Part shown: piece by piece, positions 58,572-64,000 of the stretch | Numbering within the stretch: position 1 is the stretch's first letter | Layout: each line of letters begins with the position of its first letter | DNA from: Gordonibacter faecis | GTDB taxonomy: Bacteria > Actinomycetota > Coriobacteriia > Coriobacteriales > Eggerthellaceae | DNA length: 64,000 bases | Assembly (NCBI RefSeq): GCF_030077735.1 | Contig: NZ_JASJEU010000003.1 | Location: 62,001-126,000 of the forward strand | Direction of reading: 5' to 3' | Position numbers and translations under genes: made by a program | The notes under the pieces: model-generated | The model's database searches: none | The model's input: only the letters and a program-made list of their open reading frames with translations | What the model was told of the DNA's origin: nothing

Positions 58572-58606
58572 AAGAGAAGCCTTAGAGTAACTCTAAGGCT
58601 TCTCTT
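58572..58606. terminator. Hairpin with 15-bp palindromic core between convergent genes
   Basis: A 17-nt arm (58572-58588) is complementary to 58590-58606. The core (58582-58596) is the same 15-mer as at four other places, but the flanking stem (AAGAGAAGCC) is unlike the other hairpins. It lies between the AT-rich membrane-protein gene and the flavoprotein gene. Confidence 0.85.
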
Positions 58607-58639
58607 TAGCATAGTACTTCCCGAAACCTGTCACGTGCT

Positions 58640-60589
58640 CTATGCGAAGATGGCTTTGCCGGCGGCTACGCCGTCGGCTATGCTGCCTACGCCGCAGATG
58701 CCGTTGCGTACCTCGCCGCAGGCATACAGGCCGGGGATGGTTTCGCCTGCCTCGTTGCGGACGGCAAAGGTGTCGTCACTTGCGTCGAGGCCGCCGATGG
58801 TGATGTGGGCCGCCCACGTGGCTGGTGAGGCGTAGAAGGGTGGTGTATCCACGGCGCTGATCTCGCTAAACAGGTAGCGGCCGAATTCCTCGTCCTCCCC
58901 CTTCGCCACGAAGCCATTGAAGCGTTCCATCTCGGCAACGAAGGTATCCGCATCCATGCCGATCTGCTTTGCCAGGTCCTCCAGGGTGTCGGCCTTGAAC
59001 AGCTGACCGCGACGCAGCAGCGTCTCTTCACCGGGCGATGCCTCGGTCACGTACACGCTGTCCGCGTCGCTGATCATGTAACACAGGCTGTCTTCCTGCT
59101 CCATGAGAAGCGCCGTCATCTCGAAGCGGTCGGCCGTCTCATCCAGGAAGCGTTTGCCCTGCTTGTTCACGATGGGGCAGTCGGCGAACGTACCGGAAAC
59201 GTTCTCGGCGGAAATGGTGATGGGGTCGTTGAACGGGAACATCATCTGATTACCCATATCGGCCACCGCAGCGCCCAGCTCGCGCGCCATCACAATACCG
59301 TCACCGGTGTGGCCGTTCACGTTGGTGGTGCTGAGCGGTCCCTCGGGATAGGGCCACATGGTGTTGTATTCGCGTAGCAGATCGTCGTTGCCAGAGAAGC
59401 CACCCGACGCCAAAATAATAACCGGAGCACTCACCTTATAGGTAGTGCCATCCTCGGCGCGTGCCGTCACGCCAACCACTGCGCCGCCTTCGGTCATCAG
59501 GCTTTGCGCAGGTGTCGCCAAAAGCACGTTCACGTCGTAGCCACCGCCCGTGAGCACCTCGTCGAAAAAGTCGAAGTACCCTTCGCCGCACACGCCTGTG
59601 GTGGGGTTTGACCAGCGCGGGTAGGTGTAGCCCGTGATAAGGTGCGTCGGCGTTTCCCACTGAAAGCCCAGGTCACTCATCCAGTCGTTCGTTGCAGATA
59701 TGTTTTTCGCCACGGGAAGATACACCGCCGGCGGCAGACCCTCGCCGGTGGTTGCTGCGAAATCAAGCGCGTAAAACTCCAGCGAATCAAACAGCTTTGT
59801 TGACCCGGATGCCTTATGTGCTTCGTATTGAGCGCGCACCGTAGCCACCAACTCGGGATCAACGGTGGTCACCAGTTCGCTCGCAAGTACTTCCTCAACG
59901 TAGCGGTTTAGCTGGTCGGTCATCTCAGGTCGCGCGCTTTCAGGTGCGCTGAGGTACTCAAGATAGCCACCGGACACCAGACAGTTGCCGCCAATGTTCG
60001 AGTTTTTCTCCAGCACAATTACGCGCTTGCCCGCCTGCGCGGAGGCAAGAGCGGCGCCCATGCCAGACGCGCCCGCGCCCACCACAACCACGTCGGCTTC
60101 AAGCGTTTTTGTCTCCCCCGTCAGCTGCGATGCCCCCACCTTCATCAGCTTGGAGGACTTGCCGCCCGCTTGATCGACGCACTCCGCCACGGCGTTCACA
60201 ATACCCATGCTCGTCAGTGTGGCACCGGTGACTGCATCAACGCCGAGGCCCTGGGCAGCCACAATGCGTTCGGGCATGCGCTCAACAGCCGCATCGGCAA
60301 TACGTGCAGTGTCGCGGTGCTCCACAACGCGCACCGCCGAGATGGCATCCTCGGTGAAGTCGGTTTCCACCGTCAAGGTGTCGAACTTGCCGTCCGCAGT
60401 GCCCGTGTACGTTCCGGGCTGGTACGAGCCAACCGCCTTCCCATCGTCGGCCTTGGGGGCGCACCCTGCCAGTCCGAATACTGCCAACTGCACGCCAGCC
60501 ACCGCAGCCGCGCCGACAAACGTGCGGCGCGACATACCGCGCCGGCGCGGCGGCAAAGCAGTCTGCCTCGTCTCGTCTTCTTGTGTCAT
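58640..60589 (-). CDS. Tat-exported FMN-binding/FAD reductase (fumarate reductase flavoprotein-like)
   Basis: The 649-residue protein starts with a twin-arginine signal (RRRGMSRRTFVG) and a hydrophobic stretch ending in a lipobox-like LAGC (Cys43), so it is probably an exported lipoprotein. An FMN-binding domain (about 52-140) carries the covalent-flavin motif DAVTGATLTS (Thr124). An FAD_binding_2 domain follows, starting at VVVVGAGASGMGAA and LEKNSNIGGNC, then a C-terminal GGL-AS-TFAVR-GETIPGLYACGEV closing segment. Such proteins reduce fumarate, urocanate, cinnamates or other acceptors outside the cell in anaerobes. The substrate is unknown. A LuxR-type membrane regulator is adjacent and upstream. 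Confidence 0.93.
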   Translation of the reverse strand: MTQEDETRQTALPPRRRGMSRRTFVGAAAVAGVQLAVFGLAGCAPKADDGKAVGSYQPGTYTGTADGKFDTLTVETDFTEDAISAVRVVEHRDTARIADAAVERMPERIVAAQGLGVDAVTGATLTSMGIVNAVAECVDQAGGKSSKLMKVGASQLTGETKTLEADVVVVGAGASGMGAALASAQAGKRVIVLEKNSNIGGNCLVSGGYLEYLSAPESARPEMTDQLNRYVEEVLASELVTTVDPELVATVRAQYEAHKASGSTKLFDSLEFYALDFAATTGEGLPPAVYLPVAKNISATNDWMSDLGFQWETPTHLITGYTYPRWSNPTTGVCGEGYFDFFDEVLTGGGYDVNVLLATPAQSLMTEGGAVVGVTARAEDGTTYKVSAPVIILASGGFSGNDDLLREYNTMWPYPEGPLSTTNVNGHTGDGIVMARELGAAVADMGNQMMFPFNDPITISAENVSGTFADCPIVNKQGKRFLDETADRFEMTALLMEQEDSLCYMISDADSVYVTEASPGEETLLRRGQLFKADTLEDLAKQIGMDADTFVAEMERFNGFVAKGEDEEFGRYLFSEISAVDTPPFYASPATWAAHITIGGLDASDDTFAVRNEAGETIPGLYACGEVRNGICGVGSIADGVAAGKAIFA

Positions 60590-60724
60590 GCGTTTCCCTT
60601 CCCTTGTAAATCCTTGAGTGCGGCGCTCTCTTTTCGCCAAGAGAGGCGCCTTGTGCGCATCTCATGCTACGGATTTGCGGGAAAGGCGGTACACCCCTGA
60701 GGTGGGTATCTGAGAAATACCAGT

Positions 60725-62206
60725 TCAGAAGCTTATAGAATCGAGCTCTAGAGAGGCGTTCACCAGGTCAATAAGCTCCTGCTTCGAGTGAACGTCCAGC
60801 TTCGCATAGAGTGATTTTGTATAGCTTTTTACCGTGTTGCGTGAGATAAACAAGGTGCGTTCGATATGCGCGGCGTCGCGGCCCTGGGCAAGCAGGCGTA
60901 GTATCTCCGTCTCGCGCTTTGTAAGTCCGTGCGCAGCGGACAACTCATCGCAAGCGAGCATCTGTACGTCATCGCGAGCGCGCACATAACGCTTGATGAG
61001 TTCATCGCGCTTGCGCAGCGCGCGTTCAGCGGCACGCTTCTCGCGGGTTCGCAAAAGCCACACGCCCATCATAATAAGATAGAGAAGCGCAAACGCGATG
61101 ATGGTCATCTGCGCAAAGGCGAAATGACTCCCCTCAGCAACCAGCGAGGCCACAAGTCCTCCTAGCACCACACCGGGACGCGGAAATGCGAACACCGCTG
61201 CCGACCAACCCATAAGCTTCTGTTTGTCGCTGCGGAAAACATCAATGACCAGCGCGTATGACACCAACAGTGCTATCTCCCACCCCACATGGGTGAGCAC
61301 AACCAACACAATGCTGTATACGCCGCCGAGGAACGGGAGAAACACCAGCCCCGTGGCCACTACGACAAGCGATGCGTTCAGCAGTGCTGTGTAGCGTCCT
61401 TTTCCGAAGGGCACATACAAAAGGAATACGCCGATGGCCACAATACCGCCGCCCTGCGAGGCAAACCCGGAATCGGCCGCCGTGGCGGTAGGAGTTGCCA
61501 TAGCTACGACATCGAGCACACCGTACGCAAGGGACAGTATGAACACATAGGCCAGCGGCGCGGCGAGCCTTTTCAGCGGATCTGACGGTTCTTCAGCGGC
61601 GGTTGCAAGAAGGTGTGAAGGTTCAGTCTCTTCTTGGTGCGGAAGAGCGCGCAGTACAACAAGCAGCACAGAAGATGCAATTACCAGTACGCCGCAGCCA
61701 CCTACCAAAGCCCCATCCGGCAACAGGTCAAGCGCAAGTGCAATCGGCGCACTGACCAGCGATGATATGCCCAGCACATACCCGGAGTTATTCCGCGCAA
61801 GCATCCCCATCCGGCTAAACCACAAAGGGATGAGCAAACCTGCCCCCACACCCGCTAACGCAGCGGCGACGTACGCGCATAGAAGCGAAGAAGACGGCGA
61901 GGCCGCCAACACCGCAGCGAGCGATGCCAGATAGCTTACACTCCCCACCCCTATAGCACTACCCTCGCGCACGCGTCCCTTGCGCGACAGGAGAAACACC
62001 ACCGCCGCAGTTAGGCAGAGTAGGCCGTTCAGTAACCCGCCATACCAAAGTGGATTGGCACCGGGAAGGTCGAAAAGCCAGTCACAATAGAAAAAAACGA
62101 TAGCAACCGTATACAGGCACGTGAACCCCACCGCAACAAGAACCGTTGCCGCGTGGGCGTTATGTGTGATGTAACTATCCCCTGAGAACTTCATGGCGGT
62201 CATCAT
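60725..62206 (-). CDS. Twelve-helix membrane protein with C-terminal LuxR HTH
   Basis: The 493-residue protein has about 12 membrane helices (residues 15-405) arranged like an MFS transporter. A cytoplasmic LuxR/NarL-type helix-turn-helix follows (about 430-490; LTKRETEILRLLAQGRDAAHIERTLFISRNTVKSYTKSLYAKLDVHSKQELIDLV). Such one-component membrane regulators are very abundant in Eggerthellaceae and often sit beside exported flavin reductases. It is upstream of, and in the same direction as, the Tat reductase, which is its probable target. The ligand is unknown. Confidence 0.9.
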   Translation of the reverse strand: MMTAMKFSGDSYITHNAHAATVLVAVGFTCLYTVAIVFFYCDWLFDLPGANPLWYGGLLNGLLCLTAAVVFLLSRKGRVREGSAIGVGSVSYLASLAAVLAASPSSSLLCAYVAAALAGVGAGLLIPLWFSRMGMLARNNSGYVLGISSLVSAPIALALDLLPDGALVGGCGVLVIASSVLLVVLRALPHQEETEPSHLLATAAEEPSDPLKRLAAPLAYVFILSLAYGVLDVVAMATPTATAADSGFASQGGGIVAIGVFLLYVPFGKGRYTALLNASLVVVATGLVFLPFLGGVYSIVLVVLTHVGWEIALLVSYALVIDVFRSDKQKLMGWSAAVFAFPRPGVVLGGLVASLVAEGSHFAFAQMTIIAFALLYLIMMGVWLLRTREKRAAERALRKRDELIKRYVRARDDVQMLACDELSAAHGLTKRETEILRLLAQGRDAAHIERTLFISRNTVKSYTKSLYAKLDVHSKQELIDLVNASLELDSISF

Positions 62207-62279
62207 ACACGAAACAGATGCTATGCGAAACGAGTCTTTGCGGAGAGTAGTCCACCCCGCAGTGGCTGATACCGAAGGC

Positions 62280-62306
62280 GCCCCGTTAGAGTAACTCTAA
62301 CGGGGC
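62280..62306. terminator. Hairpin with 15-bp palindromic core between tig-like and LuxR genes
   Basis: A 13-nt arm (62280-62292) is complementary to 62294-62306. The core (62286-62300) is the shared 15-mer; the flank is GCCCCG/CGGGGC. It follows the trigger-factor-like gene and precedes the LuxR-type gene, both on the - strand. Confidence 0.85.
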
Positions 62307-62377
62307 TTCAACAACACATCAACGCATGCAGCAGTGATAGCTCGTGACCTACCTGCTGAAACGCTGAGCACAAACCG

Positions 62378-63385
62378 TTAAGCAAAAGGGTTCAGCGCTT
62401 GGCGCGCGGCGACCTGCGGGGGAACATCGTTGGTGGGTTCTTCTTGCTCAAACACAATGGCATCTGTGATAACAGCATCGAGCGCAAGCTCACAGCGTGC
62501 CATCTCGATAAGTTTCTCGCGTCCCTCTTCGGTATCAAATCTGGCCTTTGCCTGCTTATCATTGCCGAAGTGTTTTTGTAGCGTTTCGTCAAGATCTTTG
62601 TCAGTAGGCTGAATGTTCCAATAATCGGCCATTGCTGCAATGGCTTTACCTTGAGCCACAGCCATTGTGCCTGCTTGATGGAAGAACGCTTCAAGCTGTT
62701 CCTCGGGAATTCCCATTTCAGACGCTTTTTGGGCACGATCCTTCCCCTCTTTCATGCAGTCCCGCTCAAATGATGCGCGCACGTTTATCGCCGCACTTTC
62801 CACTTCCTCGTCCGTCGGCTTTTCCTTGAGCCGTTGCGCAAGAAGCACGGAGCATCGTTCGCGAAGCAGTTCCTCGCGTTTCTTGTCCATCTCCTCCACG
62901 AGTCGTGCTTCTACATCAGCGCGAAACTCTTCCACGGTTGAAAAACGGGGAACAAAACGCTTAACCCACTCATCGTTCAATTCCGGGTCAACGCGCTTGC
63001 GTATCGACTCAATAGTTACCGTCGCTTCAATAGTCGAGGAAAGATCATCTTCACTCTCGGTGCCAATTCCCGCTTGTTGGTACTCAAAAGTTTTTGTTTC
63101 GCCACACTTCATGCCAACAAGACCTTGAGCAAATTCTTGGGGAAAGAACCCGTCCCCCACCGTAATAGTAAGAGAAGCTTCTTCGAGCCCCGGCATAGGC
63201 TCTCCGTTTTCGCGCATCGTAACAAGGGCATTCACCTTATCGTGCAGTTCAACCAGTGCATCTGTTTGATTTGCGTACGTGGGAATTTGCGCAACAATTG
63301 AGGCTATGCGTTCATCGAGTTGCGCGTCGGTCACTGCCATCTTTGGCAGAGGGACGTGTAACGGTTCATAAGAAGTGAGTTCCAT
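62378..63385 (-). CDS. Trigger-factor-like protein lacking the ribosome-binding domain
   Basis: The 335-residue protein matches trigger factor from the PPIase domain onward. VTDAQLDERIASIVAQIP aligns with the region just before the FKBP domain, LTITVGDGFFPQEFAQGLVGMKCGETKTFE is FKBP-like, and DPELNDEWVKRFVPRFSTVEEFRADVEARL is the start of the chaperone arms. The N-terminal ribosome-docking domain with its GFRxGKxP signature is missing; the ATG at 63385 leaves only about 15 residues before the match. A canonical tig should be elsewhere. It is 30 bp downstream of a zinc-ribbon gene. Confidence 0.85.
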   Translation of the reverse strand: MELTSYEPLHVPLPKMAVTDAQLDERIASIVAQIPTYANQTDALVELHDKVNALVTMRENGEPMPGLEEASLTITVGDGFFPQEFAQGLVGMKCGETKTFEYQQAGIGTESEDDLSSTIEATVTIESIRKRVDPELNDEWVKRFVPRFSTVEEFRADVEARLVEEMDKKREELLRERCSVLLAQRLKEKPTDEEVESAAINVRASFERDCMKEGKDRAQKASEMGIPEEQLEAFFHQAGTMAVAQGKAIAAMADYWNIQPTDKDLDETLQKHFGNDKQAKARFDTEEGREKLIEMARCELALDAVITDAIVFEQEEPTNDVPPQVAARQALNPFA

Positions 63386-63415
63386 GGAGTAGATTCCTTA
63401 TCTTTTCATATCAAG

Positions 63416-63808
63416 CTATACGGGTAAACCGGACGTAGGTCCGGCGTGGTTCTCAACAAGTGCGCGTCGCTTCCTCTTGTCTTCCTCAGAAGGGCCCTTC
63501 CTTAATGAGCGGGCGAACTCCTTCGCATCAAGTGGTGGCACTCTTCTGTCGCATACCTTAAATACGCCGTCCGCCTGCTTTTCGAACACGCGACCACACG
63601 GATCGGCGCAGAGTAATCCGCTGTAGCGGCAGCGGCGGGTTTGTGTTGTACGCAATTTCGGCAAACGACCGCCGCAAAAGGAGCAAACCTCGCGCGTCAC
63701 GTTGCCATCATCGAAGGTATTGGTTTTTCCGCAATCGAGGCATTCAACTGCTCTCCGTTTAGTCGGTGGATGACAGCGGCCACAATAGGGGTTACAGGTC
63801 AAACACAT
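63416..63808 (-). CDS. Cysteine-rich zinc-ribbon protein, unknown function
   Basis: The 130-residue protein has about six CxxC-type pairs in its first 75 residues (MCLTCNPYCGRCHPP, ECLDCGKTN, VCSFCGG, then CRYSGLLCADPCG), implying two or three zinc sites. The C-terminal half is basic and helical (KEFARSLRKGPSEEDKRKRRALVE). The ATG at 63808 has GGGAGG upstream; an in-frame ATG at 63823 is less likely. It is likely cotranscribed with the trigger-factor-like gene. Such zinc-ribbon proteins beside LuxR-type regulators recur in Eggerthellaceae, but the function is unknown. Confidence 0.75.
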   Translation of the reverse strand: MCLTCNPYCGRCHPPTKRRAVECLDCGKTNTFDDGNVTREVCSFCGGRLPKLRTTQTRRCRYSGLLCADPCGRVFEKQADGVFKVCDRRVPPLDAKEFARSLRKGPSEEDKRKRRALVENHAGPTSGLPV

Positions 63809-63837
63809 TACAGCCTCCCTCACTTCATAGGTGTCCG

Positions 63838-64000
63838 TCAGAGACGTTGCTTGGGTTCGGAGTTTTCTTTGCCGATTTGGACTCGGCGGTCATCAAGAAG
63901 GTCGATAAGATCCTGCTGTGTTGTCACGTCAAATTTCCGGTAAATGTTTGAGGTGTGCGTCTTTACTGTGGTAACAGCAACATGTAACTCACGTGAAATC
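63838..64000 (-). CDS. LuxR-family regulator, 3' end
   Basis: The last 53 codons of a gene that continues beyond the window (in phase from 63999). The product reads ISRELHVAVTTVKTHTSNIY, RKFDVTTQQDLIDLL and ends with a charged tail. This is the recognition half of a LuxR/NarL helix-turn-helix, close to that of the membrane regulator at 60725-62206. It is probably another membrane-bound LuxR-type regulator; the N-terminal part is outside the window. Confidence 0.85.
   Translation of the reverse strand, partial: ISRELHVAVTTVKTHTSNIYRKFDVTTQQDLIDLLDDRRVQIGKENSEPKQRL

Noticed and set aside
1..64000. tRNA, rRNA genes and CRISPR arrays
   Set aside because: I looked in all intergenic gaps for T-loop-like GTTCRANYC sequences, CCA ends and regularly spaced repeats, and found none. 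A tRNAscan run would settle this.

Overview
The window is a GC-rich (roughly 60 percent by eye), densely packed bacterial chromosome segment that looks like a member of the Coriobacteriia, most probably family Eggerthellaceae. The reasons are a mixed complement of an actinobacterial integration host factor (mIHF), HrcA/CIRCE, RNase J plus RNase Y, SpoVS, MiaB/RimO/MtaB and a RodZ-like protein, together with a Tat-exported FMN/FAD reductase beside a twelve-helix LuxR-type regulator, a pairing typical of that family. The genus cannot be fixed from the sequence alone.

Positions 1 to about 50,000 are core genome, almost all on the + strand, in short operons: mihF-gmk-rpoZ; thiI; comEA-comEC-holA (DNA uptake plus the Pol III delta subunit); divergent rpsT and lepA; a nitroreductase and a Dus enzyme; hemW; hrcA-dnaJ-rsmE-mtaB behind a degenerate CIRCE; phoH-ybeY-dgkA-era; a zinc-ribbon/PASTA membrane protein with recO; a TSCPD protein converging on a C39-type peptidase; a VanR/VanS-like two-component pair; rpsO and pnp; dapB and dapA; rnj; ftsK and a RodZ-like gene; yajQ, rimO and a PgsA-CinA fusion; recA-recX; an orphan membrane-anchored protein; rny with a GHKL ATPase; spoVS-miaB-miaA; hflX. 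RNA processing and modification (RNases J and Y, PNPase, YbeY, three radical-SAM methylthiotransferases, ThiI, MiaA, RsmE, Dus), DNA repair and uptake, and envelope/division functions dominate.

From 51 kb the layout becomes more accessory. lexA diverges from a small membrane-protein gene through a promoter region with three LexA-type boxes, which makes that gene a candidate SOS-induced division inhibitor. nrdR-dut and a MerR regulator follow. An AT-rich, low-density stretch carries a mobile-looking module (IS30-like transposase divergent from a catalytically degenerate tyrosine recombinase, flanked by a 12-bp direct repeat) and an AT-rich orphan membrane protein. The right end holds the Tat flavoprotein reductase, its LuxR-type membrane regulator, a trigger-factor-like protein that lacks the ribosome-binding domain, a zinc-ribbon protein and the end of a second LuxR regulator.

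The most unusual non-coding signals are an exact 15-bp palindrome (TTAGAGTAACTCTAA) found five times between 51.0 and 62.3 kb and not seen in the first 50 kb, three times as the core of longer hairpins with different but self-complementary flanks; a diverged intergenic repeat of about 135 bp shared by the comEA and recA leaders; and structured leaders in front of thiI, RNase J and RNase Y. No tRNA, rRNA or CRISPR array was found.
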